This document shows positions 9,816 to 19,262 of a stretch of 64,000 nt of DNA, in pieces. The first letter of the stretch is position 1; each line of letters opens with the position of its first letter. Under the pieces are notes generated by a model. The model searched no databases. It saw only the letters and a program-made list of their open reading frames with translations, and was not told the origin of the DNA. This stretch comes from Pseudomaricurvus sp965656525 (GTDB taxonomy: Bacteria; Pseudomonadota; Gammaproteobacteria; Pseudomonadales; Cellvibrionaceae): the NCBI GenBank assembly GCA_965656525.1, contig CBFHKY010000007.1:89628-153627 (forward strand), read 5' to 3'. Both the position numbers and the translations under genes were made by a program.

Positions 9816-11075
9816 CTATTTGCGTTTCATTGATTGGAAAAACTCATCATTGGATTTGTGATCTTTCAAACGGTCAACAAGGAACTCAGTCGCGCCGACG
9901 TCTTCCATATCGTGCAAGAGCTTTCGTAAAATCCAAACACGCTGCAGTTCATCTTCACGCATCAGCAAATCTTCACGGCGAGTGCCTGATTTACGGATAT
10001 TGATCGCGGGGTAAATGCGTTTTTCAGCAACCTTGCGGTCTAGATGTAACTCTTGGTTACCTGTGCCTTTAAATTCTTCGAAGATTACTTCATCCATCTT
10101 CGATCCGGTTTCAACCAACGCCGTAGCCACAATGGAAAGACTGCCACCTTCTTCAATATTACGGGCAGCACCAAAGAAGCGCTTAGGTCGTTCCAACGCA
10201 TGAGCATCGACACCGCCCGTCAATACCTTACCGGATGACGGCACAATGGTGTTATAAGCTCGGGCTAAACGCGTGATCGAATCCAGTAAGATCACGACAT
10301 CTTTTTTATGCTCAACCAAGCGTTTGGCTTTTTCGATAACCATTTCTGCCACTTGAACGTGGCGAGCAGGCGGCTCATCGAACGTAGAAGCAACCACTTC
10401 ACCACGCACTGAGCGTTGCATTTCCGTTACTTCTTCCGGCCGCTCGTCGATCAGCAGTACAATCAGATGACATTCTGGGTTATTGCGAGTAATGGCCTGT
10501 GCAATGTTTTGCATCATGATGGTTTTGCCCGCTTTTGGCGGAGCAACAATCAAGCCACGCTGGCCTTTACCAATCGGTGCAATCAAATCAATGATACGGC
10601 CCGTCAAATCTTCGGTAGAGCCGTTTCCGGCTTCCAGTACCATGCGTTCATTGGGGAATAAAGGCGTTAAGTTTTCAAATAAAATTTTATTCTTCGAGCT
10701 TTCGGGTTTGTCGAAGTTAATTTCGTTAACCTTGAGCATGGCGAAATAGCGTTCACCATCTTTGGGGGGACGTATTTTCCCAGCAATGGTGTCACCGGTT
10801 CTCAGGTTAAAGCGACGAATCTGACTGGGGGAAACATAAATATCATCTGGACCGGCTAAGTAGGAGCTATCTGAGGATCGCAAGAAACCGAACCCATCTT
10901 GCAGTATTTCCAGTACTCCATCTCCGTAAATGTCTTCACCGCTTTTGGCATGACGTTTCAGGATGTTGAAAATAATGTCCTGTTTACGAGAGCGGGCTAA
11001 ATTTTCCATGCCCATTTCTTTGGCAATTGCGATCAATTCTTCAATAGGTTTTGTTTTTAGATCGGTTAGATTCAT
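9816..11075 (-). CDS. rho: Transcription termination factor Rho
   Basis: Hexameric RNA-dependent ATPase that ends transcription. The 419-aa length equals E. coli Rho. Domains: N-terminal Rho-N helix bundle starting MNLTDLKTKPIEELIAIAKE, the cold-shock-like RNA-binding domain (GVLEILQDGFGFLRSSDSSY), then the RecA-type motor with Walker A APPKAGKTI and Walker B VVILLDSITR, and the Q/R-loop region (SSGKVLTGGVDAHALERPKR). It ends in NDEFFQSMKRK, as in relatives. It is preceded by a long leader and trxA, the usual trxA-rho neighbourhood. Confidence 0.99.
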   Translation of the reverse strand: MNLTDLKTKPIEELIAIAKEMGMENLARSRKQDIIFNILKRHAKSGEDIYGDGVLEILQDGFGFLRSSDSSYLAGPDDIYVSPSQIRRFNLRTGDTIAGKIRPPKDGERYFAMLKVNEINFDKPESSKNKILFENLTPLFPNERMVLEAGNGSTEDLTGRIIDLIAPIGKGQRGLIVAPPKAGKTIMMQNIAQAITRNNPECHLIVLLIDERPEEVTEMQRSVRGEVVASTFDEPPARHVQVAEMVIEKAKRLVEHKKDVVILLDSITRLARAYNTIVPSSGKVLTGGVDAHALERPKRFFGAARNIEEGGSLSIVATALVETGSKMDEVIFEEFKGTGNQELHLDRKVAEKRIYPAINIRKSGTRREDLLMREDELQRVWILRKLLHDMEDVGATEFLVDRLKDHKSNDEFFQSMKRK

Positions 11076-11574
11076 AAGTGTTTTTTCAGGTATTTATGGA
11101 TGGAGTAATGAAAGATATGCACAGCTGAGGTGTACGTGAAAGTAAATATAGAAGCACTTACGGCCATCGCTGCAAAAAATATCAAGAGGATCGGTTTTAT
11201 ATATAACCTTAATTTCAATAGACTGATTAGCTGCCTAGGGAGCTGTCCGTAGCTTGGTGTGTACTGCCATAGCACAAGTACCAATACGGGCTAGAGTCAT
11301 ATAAAGATTGCTGAATTTGTCCGTGCTTAATTAGCCTGCAAAGCTGATCATAACTGTTGAGATATAGCAGAAACTGTTTTTGATCAACGGGGAGGGATGA
11401 TTCGTATCGCCCCTAGGACAGGACCAATGGCCAGACGACCATTCAAGATTGTGCTAAGTATAGCGGCAAATTATAAACTGTGCAAAATTAAATCAAAAAA
11501 AATCAGGCACGCAAACCTAAATATAAAGGGCTCTAGGATCAGAGCCCTTCGTCACCGAGTGAAATCACCGAAGA
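11076..11574 (-). other. Long leader/intergenic region upstream of rho
   Basis: Nearly 500 bases without a convincing gene lie between trxA and rho. Rho genes in gammaproteobacteria are often preceded by long, self-attenuated leaders (established for E. coli), and this region may play that part. The terminator hairpin of trxA lies near the far end. Short frames inside (for example one running into the rho start) have no family features. Confidence 0.45.
11526..11549 (-). terminator. Probable terminator downstream of trxA
   Basis: A 9-bp stem AAGGGCTCT / AGAGCCCTT (11526-11534 with 11541-11549) has a 6-nt loop. The following minus-strand bases are only T/A-mixed, so the terminator is of moderate quality. 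Confidence 0.55.
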
Positions 11575-11901
11575 TTAGAGACTGCCGTCGATGAACTCAA
11601 CCAATTGGGCTTTGGACAAAGCACCCACTTTGGTGGCTTCTGCGCTACCGCCTTTAAACACAATCAACGTGGGAATACCACGGATGTTAAATTTAGACGG
11701 TGTTTCTTGGTTGGCGTCCACGTCCATTTTACAAATTTTGATTTTGCCTTCGTATTCTGCTGAAAGCTCATCCAGAACAGGGGCAATCATTTTACAAGGG
11801 CCACACCACTCTGCCCAAAAATCCACCAAAACTGGACCGTCAGCACTGAGGACTTCCGACTCAAAGCTGGCATCGGTTACGTGCACGATGCTGTTACTCA
11901 T
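11575..11901 (-). CDS. trxA: Thioredoxin 1
   Basis: A 108-aa thioredoxin with active site WCGPC (Cys33/Cys36), the buried Asp region VLVDFWAEW and the cis-Pro loop RGIPTLIVF. It reduces disulfides in cytoplasmic proteins with electrons from thioredoxin reductase. The start at 11901 is fixed by AGGAG about 8 nt upstream and by the family N-terminus (MSNSIVHVTDASFE). The frame continues to 12003 without family features. It lies upstream of rho on the same strand, separated by a terminator and long leader. Confidence 0.98.
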   Translation of the reverse strand: MSNSIVHVTDASFESEVLSADGPVLVDFWAEWCGPCKMIAPVLDELSAEYEGKIKICKMDVDANQETPSKFNIRGIPTLIVFKGGSAEATKVGALSKAQLVEFIDGSL

Positions 11902-12175
11902 AACAATTCTCCTAAGAGTGATGGATAAGAACGTACAGCTTTCTGCACACCCCAACCGTGTATAAAGACCATGCATGATAATAACTGCGAGTAAAACACT
12001 CAAGAAGAACGTGACATCTGTGTATTTTAAGCCGTCTGATGTCTCTTTTATCCGGCTCAGCTACACCTAGGCGCTCTGCAAAGAGCCACACCAAACCAGC
12101 CCCCCTGAATTCACAGCTTTGTTACTATCGCGTTTTCGCTAACTGTCTGCAAAGTGACTATCGGCTCGATACTGC

Positions 12176-14578
12176 CTACCCTAAGCGCGACAACCCCAGC
12201 TTACTAAACGCGGCTTTTAGCTCCGCCAAGGTAATGGGCTTGCACAAAAACAAATTCATACCAGAAGCGAACACCATTTCACGATGTTCTTCCATGGCAT
12301 GCGCGGTCAGAGCCACAATAAGGGTAGCCTCTAGTCCTTGCTCGCGCTCAAATCGACGAATTCTTTGAGTGGCATCAAAACCATCCATTTCTGGCATCTC
12401 ACAATCCATCAAAATCAAGTCGTAGGGCTTTTCAGATGCTTGGTAGGCTTCGACTGCCAACGTACCGTTTTCGACCACATCGGGTCTAATATTGAATTTA
12501 CCCAGCAATCCTTGAATCACCATACGATTCACAGCGTTGTCTTCTGCCACCAACACTCGAAGTCTTGAGAAGCTCTCCGCTTCTTCACACGTCTTCGTAT
12601 CCTCTGATACCTGCAAATCAAATCCATACAGCCCTATCAATTCAGAATAAAGTTTAGAAGGCGAAAAGGGTTTACGCAGCACTTTCACGATATTACTGGC
12701 AAGTAATTGCTGTGGCTCAAACTGAAAATCGGAAGCGGTTAGAAGGAACATACGAGAGTTGTAAGACTTAAAGCGCGCTCTTAAATCTGCAGCTAGTTGC
12801 ACCCCGTTGCTGTCGTTGAGGCGGTAATCCAGCGAGATAAAATCAAAATCGGGTTTACCTTCAGCTCGACGCCGTGCAATAAGAGACAAGCTTTCGCGTG
12901 CGGTTTTGCTAGTATGCGTATCCATACCCCAACTGACACTGTGGTATTTAAGTGCTTCACACAAAGCTTCGTTATCTTCAACAATCAATAAAGATTTCCC
13001 TTTCAAGGCATTTTCAGCCTCTGGAGGTGCCTTGTTTACAGCTACTTTTGCGTGCGGCAGGGTAGCTGTAAACCAAAAAGTCGACCCCTCACCTTCAACA
13101 CTTTGAACACCAATTTCCCCGCCCATCAATTCTGCGAGTCGTTTACAGATGGCAAGGCCCAAGCCAGTACCACCGTATTTACGTGTGGTGGTGTTGTCCG
13201 CCTGCGTAAAAGAGGAAAACAGTCTACTTTGGGCTTTTTTGTTAATGCCTATGCCCGTATCTGTAATAGAAAAGTGAACCAGTGAACTGGATTCGCTAAC
13301 TTCTTGCAGCTGCTGCACCTTGATAACGATGCTACCTTCATCGGTAAATTTAAACGCGTTGCCCAGCAAATTGATCAACACTTGACGCAGACGAGTAGGA
13401 TCACCAAAAAAATACACCGGCATAGAGGGCATAATACTGCCAATTAATTCGATGTCGCGCTTGTTGGCCGCAGCACCAAACAATTGCACACAATCGTCTA
13501 TAAGCTCCTCTAAATTAAAGGTGACACACTCAAGCTCCATCTTTCCGGCTTCAATTTTTGAATAGTCGAGAATGTCATTAATAATGGTGAGTAAATTTTC
13601 ACCTGAACGGTGAATCACATCCAAATAGTGCTGCTGAGTGCTGCTGAGTGGCGTGTCTTTGAGCAGTTCCACCATCCCAATGACACCATTCATAGGCGTG
13701 CGAATCTCGTGACTCATGGTCGCTAAAAACTGGCTTTTGGCTTGGTTGGATTCTTCAGCGGCGGCTTGCTCGCGCTGACTGATAAGACGCTCTTCTTTTT
13801 CGGCCTGTAAAGCCTGCTCAATCATGCGACGTTCTTCGATGTCTTCTAGCAATGATTCTCGCATTTGATTAATGGCAGACACGACATTATCGAGTTCGTC
13901 CGGTGATTTCTCTGCCTTTTTGTTTCTTTTTAAGCGCAATCCTTGATTGAGTGTTTCGAGACTGAGCTGACGTGCGTAAGCCGCGATACTATCCATATGA
14001 CGCGTTAACAACCCCCGCACCATCAATAAAATCAGTAACGCGACTAACAGCGATTTAGATCCCTGCAGAAAGCCCGTAAACATAATTCGCTGGCATAGTT
14101 TATCAAAGACGCTGTCTAAACTGGCCGATACAATTAACGTCCCTAGACGCTGATCTGGAACGCCGGGAGAGGTATAAATCAGAGGGTATTCTTTTACCAA
14201 CATCTGGCGGGTGATACGGTCCACTTCTTCAATGGGCATATCTTGGTTCAAGCTGCTGACCATGATGGCTTGATTTTCGTTGTTCCAATCCTGCCAAACA
14301 ACGGTTACTTGCACGACATCTTCCACTTCAAGTACGCTGCGAATCTGAAGGCGAAGCTGGTCTTCATCAAACCCCCACAGGCTTTTGGTAATACTGGGGA
14401 GAGTGCTAATACGAACTTGATCGATGCGTTTTTCCAGTGCAGCGATATCATCCTGATAACTTAAGTAGAGCTGCACTACCATAAAAAACACAGAAAACAG
14501 TGCGCTGATCAACAAGATCAGTACCATTAACTTCGTAGCGATAGGATTACGCTTGCGATAGTCACTTAAGCTAAACAT
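12176..14578 (-). CDS. Hybrid sensor histidine kinase, two receiver domains
   Basis: An 800-aa inner-membrane two-component sensor. Membrane segments lie at about residues 15-39 and 165-192, flanking a periplasmic sensor of about 125 residues. A HAMP-like linker follows (about 190-250). Then come HisKA with phospho-acceptor His290 (SHEIRTPMNG), HATPase with N-box Asn403/Asn407, G1 DTGIGI (440-445) and G2 GGTGLGLAI. Receiver 1 (about 528-650) has its phospho-Asp at 584, and receiver 2 (about 673-795) has Asp725 (LMDCEMPEMDG). There is no C-terminal HPt domain, so phosphotransfer to an outside HPt protein or direct receiver output is likely. The architecture is BarA-like without HPt. The signal and partner are unknown. 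Confidence 0.92.
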   Translation of the reverse strand: MFSLSDYRKRNPIATKLMVLILLISALFSVFFMVVQLYLSYQDDIAALEKRIDQVRISTLPSITKSLWGFDEDQLRLQIRSVLEVEDVVQVTVVWQDWNNENQAIMVSSLNQDMPIEEVDRITRQMLVKEYPLIYTSPGVPDQRLGTLIVSASLDSVFDKLCQRIMFTGFLQGSKSLLVALLILLMVRGLLTRHMDSIAAYARQLSLETLNQGLRLKRNKKAEKSPDELDNVVSAINQMRESLLEDIEERRMIEQALQAEKEERLISQREQAAAEESNQAKSQFLATMSHEIRTPMNGVIGMVELLKDTPLSSTQQHYLDVIHRSGENLLTIINDILDYSKIEAGKMELECVTFNLEELIDDCVQLFGAAANKRDIELIGSIMPSMPVYFFGDPTRLRQVLINLLGNAFKFTDEGSIVIKVQQLQEVSESSSLVHFSITDTGIGINKKAQSRLFSSFTQADNTTTRKYGGTGLGLAICKRLAELMGGEIGVQSVEGEGSTFWFTATLPHAKVAVNKAPPEAENALKGKSLLIVEDNEALCEALKYHSVSWGMDTHTSKTARESLSLIARRRAEGKPDFDFISLDYRLNDSNGVQLAADLRARFKSYNSRMFLLTASDFQFEPQQLLASNIVKVLRKPFSPSKLYSELIGLYGFDLQVSEDTKTCEEAESFSRLRVLVAEDNAVNRMVIQGLLGKFNIRPDVVENGTLAVEAYQASEKPYDLILMDCEMPEMDGFDATQRIRRFEREQGLEATLIVALTAHAMEEHREMVFASGMNLFLCKPITLAELKAAFSKLGLSRLG

Positions 14579-14878
14579 AGGTCCATTACATTCGACATGA
14601 GGCTCTCGTTATAAGGCCTCCACGGTGAAACTCTCTTTACGAACAATCCTTTTCGCCACTTCATCCCCCTAATTTCGGCTTACCGATGACAGGCAGCGAC
14701 CATTTAAAGCACCACGCTACGCCCTTTTCAGTGTAGCAGCTTAGAGAGACACTGCCTTTTTTCTAGGCGTCAGTCCATTGACCTTTTAGACAGCTCCGAC
14801 TAGCCATCCACAGCTTGGCAGCCAGCTATTGTAGATACGTTCACCATAAACAACCAAAGCAGGGCAGTACAGAAAGTA
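14579..14878. other. Intergenic region, nothing recognised
   Basis: Exactly 300 bases lie between the histidine kinase start and the hemW stop, both on the minus strand. The kinase promoter should lie here. I see no gene, strong hairpin or repeat. Confidence 0.4.
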
Positions 14879-16030
14879 TTACGCTTGAGCAACCATGAAA
14901 GCGGCAAGCACTTCATTCAAATAGCGGTGACCAACCGGGGTCACCGCCAGCCGGCCTTCGCTCATCTGCAGCAAACCCTTGCCTTCCAATACCCGACAAA
15001 CATGCTCTACCGCTGACCAAGGCAGCCCAGTGCGGGCACTGAATAAACGTATAGCCACTCCGTCATGTAATCGTAGAGCGTTCATCATAAACTCCAGAGG
15101 CAACTCTGATTCCGTCACTGAATAATCGGCTGACAAGAAAGGCTTATTGGGATCTAGATAGTGCTTAGGAGCCCGTGTTTTTTGGGTTCGACGAATAGTC
15201 CTTTCAGCCAATAATGTCGTTTTACCATGAGCCCCCGCACCGACACCTAAATAATCCCCAAACTGCCAATAGTTAAGATTATGAGCGCTGCGACGGCCCG
15301 CTTGTGCATAAGCCGAGACTTCATACTGCTGGAAACCATTTGTAGCCAATAAAATTTCACCCGCATCTTGAATATCCGCCAAGGCATCCTCAATAGGAAG
15401 CTCTGGCGGGCGCGAGTAGAATTCTGTATTTGGCTCGATCGTCAATTGATACCAAGACAGGTGTTCCGTTTGTAGGTCAATGGCTTGCTGTAAATCACGC
15501 TCTGCATCTTTCAAGCTTTGGCCTGGCAAGCCGTGCATTAAATCCAGATTGATATTATCGAAACCAGCTTGCCGCGCCATCGTCACAGCGTTGATCGCTT
15601 CATCACTGCCATGGATGCGCCCCAACGCTTGTAATTGCAAATCGTTAAAGCTCTGAACACCAATGGACAAACGATTGACACCAGCCTGCCGAAAACCGGT
15701 AAACTTTTTTTGTTCGAAAGTTCCAGGGTTCGCTTCCATGGTAATTTCGATACCCGCTTCAAAACCAAACTGAGTAGCGGCTGCCGTTAAAATATCGTCG
15801 ATCCCTTGCGGACTAAATAGGCTCGGAGTTCCACCACCAAAAAAGATACTGTGTAGTGCACGACCTTGTGCCAACGGCACACTTTCTTGAAGATCTTCAA
15901 TCAATGCTTTTACGTACTGTGCTTCGGGTAACTCGGAGTCGGCTTGATGTGAATTGAAATCACAATAAGGGCATTTGCGAACACACCAAGGAATATGGAC
16001 ATACAATGATAAAGGAGGAAGCTGCAACAT
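14879..16030 (-). CDS. hemW: Radical SAM heme chaperone HemW
   Basis: A 383-aa HemN-like radical SAM protein. The N-terminus YVHIPWCVRKCPYCDFNSH carries the CxxxCxxC cluster (Cys16, Cys20, Cys23), and GGGTPSLF follows. HemW proteins lack the extra Cys and N-terminal extension of true HemN coproporphyrinogen dehydrogenases, and act as heme chaperones (established for E. coli and Lactococcus HemW). The gene is 29 nt downstream of rdgB, the usual order at the end of the metXW block. Confidence 0.95.
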   Translation of the reverse strand: MLQLPPLSLYVHIPWCVRKCPYCDFNSHQADSELPEAQYVKALIEDLQESVPLAQGRALHSIFFGGGTPSLFSPQGIDDILTAAATQFGFEAGIEITMEANPGTFEQKKFTGFRQAGVNRLSIGVQSFNDLQLQALGRIHGSDEAINAVTMARQAGFDNINLDLMHGLPGQSLKDAERDLQQAIDLQTEHLSWYQLTIEPNTEFYSRPPELPIEDALADIQDAGEILLATNGFQQYEVSAYAQAGRRSAHNLNYWQFGDYLGVGAGAHGKTTLLAERTIRRTQKTRAPKHYLDPNKPFLSADYSVTESELPLEFMMNALRLHDGVAIRLFSARTGLPWSAVEHVCRVLEGKGLLQMSEGRLAVTPVGHRYLNEVLAAFMVAQA

Positions 16031-16059
16031 GCGGTCGCCAGAAGTAAACGGGGGGATGA

Positions 16060-16677
16060 TCAGGCCGGTAGCGCTTGCAGCAATAATTGCATTGCCTGCC
16101 CGCGGTGACTGATACGATTTTTTTCAGCCTTTTCCAGCTCCGCCGAGGTACAACCAAGCTCTGGCACAAAGAAAAGTGGGTCATAACCAAAACCGCCTGC
16201 ACCATTAGGCTGATGCAGGATGACCCCCTCCCAGCTGGCTTGGCAGATGATTGGGCAGGGGTCTTCAGAATGACGCATATAAGCCAACACACACTGGAAT
16301 CGAGCCGTGCGCTCTGCCATCGACAAGCCTTCTAGGCTATTAAGCAGTTTTTGATTATTGGCCTGATCTTTATCTGGGCCTGCAACACCAGCAAAGCGAG
16401 CCGAATAAATTCCCGGGCGCCCCATGAGCGCGTCTACCTCTAAGCCGGAGTCATCCGCCAGTGCAGGCAAACCACTGAGATGCGCCGCATGTCGCGCTTT
16501 TAAAATGGCATTCTCAACAAAGCTCAGACCTGTTTCATCCGCATCTGGAATGTGAAATTCCGATTGCGGCACGACCTCAAAATGGCTGTTCGACAACAGT
16601 TGCTGAAACTCATTTAATTTTCCTGCATTGCCACTGGCCAAAACCAGTTGCTGCTTTTCGGTACTCATGTTCGTCAC
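16060..16677 (-). CDS. rdgB: dITP/XTP pyrophosphatase
   Basis: A house-cleaning nucleotide pyrophosphatase (Ham1/RdgB family) that removes XTP and dITP. Family motifs: LASGNAGKLNEFQQLL at the N-terminus (about residues 12-27), ALADDSGLEVDALMGRPGIYSAR with the catalytic Asp pair, and GAGGFGYDPLFFVPE and SHRGQA near the C-terminus. The length (202-205 aa) is normal. The start may be the first ATG (16677) or the second at 16668 (MSTEKQQ). It lies between the DUF4426 gene and hemW in the conserved order. Confidence 0.97.
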   Translation of the reverse strand: MTNMSTEKQQLVLASGNAGKLNEFQQLLSNSHFEVVPQSEFHIPDADETGLSFVENAILKARHAAHLSGLPALADDSGLEVDALMGRPGIYSARFAGVAGPDKDQANNQKLLNSLEGLSMAERTARFQCVLAYMRHSEDPCPIICQASWEGVILHQPNGAGGFGYDPLFFVPELGCTSAELEKAEKNRISHRGQAMQLLLQALPA

Positions 16678-16797
16678 TCATTCGGTCACAAAGGAAATAA
16701 CAGTTTCACGCCGATGAACACCCTTCTGTGTTTTAATCGCAGCCGACATTTAAAACCAGATTGAACAAGGTAGGTTCAACGGCACTGATTAACAGTA

Positions 16798-17298
16798 TTA
16801 ATCGCGGTACAGTTTACGGGTAAAGGTAACCTCATAGGATTCACCATCGACGTCAACATTCAGCGTAAAATGTATCGGCTCATCGCCCGTTTCTAACGAC
16901 AGGGAAGCCAGATAGTACACCGCTTTTTGCTCTTGAACTTCTTGGAATTCGAGCGTTCGCTTTTGTTGCATCAAGTTTTTCACAAAGCCGGTTACCGTCG
17001 CCTTTTGCCCATAGATGTCACTTTGATCACCTTCGCGTACCACGGCCACATTCAATAACGCCTCGTTACCAGAGCGTGTAAGATCGTATTGTTTGGCGAC
17101 TTCCGGTGTCAGAAAACTGCTATTAAAAACGGAATGGTAAATTTTTAAATCACCAAACTCTGTGAATAATTTAGGCTCGGCCCACGCCATCGTGGCAAGA
17201 CACATCATAGCCATGACACGACAACAAAAGCGTGTCATCGACGCTAGAGGCGATGCAGATTTATCACTCAAAAAACCTTGTGCATTGCGTAAATTCAT
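16798..17298 (-). CDS. DUF4426 periplasmic protein
   Basis: A 166-aa protein of the DUF4426 family, a constant neighbour of metW and rdgB in gammaproteobacteria. The start at 17298 is preferred because GGAGAG lies about 5 nt upstream; an in-frame start at 17316 would touch the metW stop. A signal peptide ends near AMAWA|EP (an internal Met at 17238 gives a shorter version, MTRFCCRVMAMMCLATMAWA). The mature part FGDLKIYHSVFNSSFLTPEV is the domain signature. The function is unknown. Confidence 0.85.
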   Translation of the reverse strand: MNLRNAQGFLSDKSASPLASMTRFCCRVMAMMCLATMAWAEPKLFTEFGDLKIYHSVFNSSFLTPEVAKQYDLTRSGNEALLNVAVVREGDQSDIYGQKATVTGFVKNLMQQKRTLEFQEVQEQKAVYYLASLSLETGDEPIHFTLNVDVDGESYEVTFTRKLYRD

Positions 17299-17315
17299 CG
17301 TGCTCTCCGGTAACA

Positions 17316-17945
17316 TTAACGGCGTGTTAAATGATAAATAGCGGTTTCACCAAACAAATTAGGCCGCCAGTCTTTTAAGCGGCGGCTGATTTTGCCTTCA
17401 GCTACCACTTCTCTGTGTAAGATTTGAATGTGCAAATCACGACACAACACTTCAAAATCTTTAAACGTACAAAAATGAATATTGGGTGTATCAAACCATT
17501 GGTAAGGCAGCAGATCGGATACAGGCATCCGACCATTGATGCACAGGTGCCAACGAGCTTTCCAGTGGCCAAAGTTCGGAAACGTAACAATGCATTCCTT
17601 GCCAACCCGAAGCATTTCTTCCAGTACTTGATCGGGGGAATACATGGTTTGCAGCGCTTGAGTCATCACAACGGTATCAAAACTGTTGTCCGAAAAATTC
17701 GACAAGCCTTGATCGAGGTTTTGCTCAATCACGTTTAAGCCTTTAGTGATACAGGTGGTAATCTGCTCTGGATCAATCTCCAGTCCGTACCCTACAACGC
17801 TCTTATGGTCGCGCAAGTTAGCCAGCAATGTGCCGTCGCCGCAACCTAAATCCAGTACGCGAGATTGTCTGACGATCCAGCCCTGAATGGCCGACAGATC
17901 AACACGCAGGCCAGAGCTAGAAAACGAGTTTGTTACCGAATCCAT
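17316..17945 (-). CDS. metW: Methionine biosynthesis protein MetW
   Basis: A class I SAM-methyltransferase-fold protein found together with MetX. Motif I is VLDLGCGDGTLLANL near residue 25-40, and the C-terminal half has FPNFGHWKARW and MPVSDLLPYQWFDTPNIHFC. The ATG at 17945 overlaps the metX stop as TGATG, the usual sign of translational coupling. Upstream in-frame TTG (17954) and GTG (17948) are alternative starts closer to the AAGGAG at about 17960. MetW is needed with MetX for homoserine acylation in several proteobacteria (established). Confidence 0.96.
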   Translation of the reverse strand: MDSVTNSFSSSGLRVDLSAIQGWIVRQSRVLDLGCGDGTLLANLRDHKSVVGYGLEIDPEQITTCITKGLNVIEQNLDQGLSNFSDNSFDTVVMTQALQTMYSPDQVLEEMLRVGKECIVTFPNFGHWKARWHLCINGRMPVSDLLPYQWFDTPNIHFCTFKDFEVLCRDLHIQILHREVVAEGKISRRLKDWRPNLFGETAIYHLTRR

Positions 17946-19090
17946 CACGCGCAATCCACTCCTTTCATGTATTCTGAAAATAATCGATAGTAGCGTTCAA
18001 TGGGTATCAAAAAAGCGTCGTGACCATAGCTGGATTCTACTTCAGCATAGCAAACAGCTCGATTGGCCCCCACCAAAGCATCAACGATTTCGCGCGAGCG
18101 CTGCGGCGAAAAACGCCAGTCGGTCGTGAAAGACACCACTAAAAAACGACATTGGGCGTGTGAGAAAGCAGCGACAACATCATCGTTGTACTCGCGCGCC
18201 AAATCAAAATAGTCCAGTGCTCTGGTCATCAGGACATAGGTGTTGGCATCAAAGCTCTCGGAAAACACATCCCCTTGGTAGCGCAAGTAGCTTTGAATCT
18301 GAAATTCAACGGGGTCTTCCAAGCCTTGCTCAAAACTGCCCGAACGAATTTCACGGCCAAACTTTTCACCCATGCCATCGCCAGATAAATAAGTGATATG
18401 ACCAATCATCCTCGCCACCGAGAGCCCGTCTTTTGGATAGGTGTCTTTTTGCAGGTAGTTGCCATCGTGGAACTTTGGATCCGACGTGATCGACTGCCGA
18501 GCAGTTTCATTAAACGCAATATTCTGTGCGGTTAATTTCATGGCTGAAGCAATAACTACACAGTGACGAACACGTTCGGGGTATTCCAGCGCCCAACGCA
18601 TGGCTTGCATGCCACCCAAGCTACCGCCGATTACGGCAGCCCACTGCTCAATATTCAGACGATCGGCTAAGCGAGCCTGCGAGTGAACCCAGTCACGGAC
18701 TCGCAGCATCGGAAAATCATTACCCCAAGGTTGCTGGGTTTCCGGATTGATACTGCCAGGCCCAGTGGAGCCGTGACAACCCCCCAAATTATTCAGAGAC
18801 ACAACAAAAAAGCGATTGGTGTCGATAGGTTTTCCTGGGCCGATGTAGGCATCCCACCAGCCAGGTTTCGCATCATCTTCGTGGTGGTATCCAGCGGCGT
18901 GGTGGTGCCCAGACAGAGCGTGGCAGATTAAAACCGCGTTAGAACGGTTGTCGTTGAGTGTGCCGTAGGTTTCCACCACCAGCTCGTAATCGCTCAGCGT
19001 GCGGCCACAGGCCAGCTCTAGCGGCTCATCAAAATGAAACACTTGAGGAACCACCAAGCCAACTGAATTGGGGGGAAACTCTTTAGCCAT
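17945..19090 (-). CDS. metX: Homoserine O-acyltransferase MetX
   Basis: An alpha/beta-hydrolase-fold acyltransferase that activates homoserine in methionine synthesis. The nucleophile elbow is GGSLGGMQA with Ser157, the late catalytic pair lies in TTDWRFSP and SSYGHDAFLI, and the oxyanion region is NNLGGCHGSTGP. Length 381 aa, normal. In gammaproteobacteria with this metX-metW pair the acyl donor is often succinyl-CoA rather than acetyl-CoA (established for several MetX proteins), so donor identity is left open. Confidence 0.97.
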   Translation of the reverse strand: MAKEFPPNSVGLVVPQVFHFDEPLELACGRTLSDYELVVETYGTLNDNRSNAVLICHALSGHHHAAGYHHEDDAKPGWWDAYIGPGKPIDTNRFFVVSLNNLGGCHGSTGPGSINPETQQPWGNDFPMLRVRDWVHSQARLADRLNIEQWAAVIGGSLGGMQAMRWALEYPERVRHCVVIASAMKLTAQNIAFNETARQSITSDPKFHDGNYLQKDTYPKDGLSVARMIGHITYLSGDGMGEKFGREIRSGSFEQGLEDPVEFQIQSYLRYQGDVFSESFDANTYVLMTRALDYFDLAREYNDDVVAAFSHAQCRFLVVSFTTDWRFSPQRSREIVDALVGANRAVCYAEVESSYGHDAFLIPIERYYRLFSEYMKGVDCA

Positions 19091-19262
19091 AATCTACCGA
19101 GGACTCTCTGAATTGAACGATCGTCTCAGAAGCGCTCATCTGAGACAATAAAATAGTGGTGCGCAAGTCTACGTTCGGCACATACCCCCTGCAAGCCATT
19201 CACCTACCAAGCGACGCACTCTACCGTTGAATCACTTTTGAAAAGTGGCCTGACAGACGCTG

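Noticed and set aside
11072..11284. 70-aa frame overlapping the rho start on the same strand
   Set aside because: Hydrophobic but without ribosome site or known family; it lies in the long rho leader and overlaps the start codon.
19091..19262. Possible SAM riboswitch upstream of metX
   Set aside because: No conserved helices of a known SAM riboswitch class could be seen in the 170-base leader.
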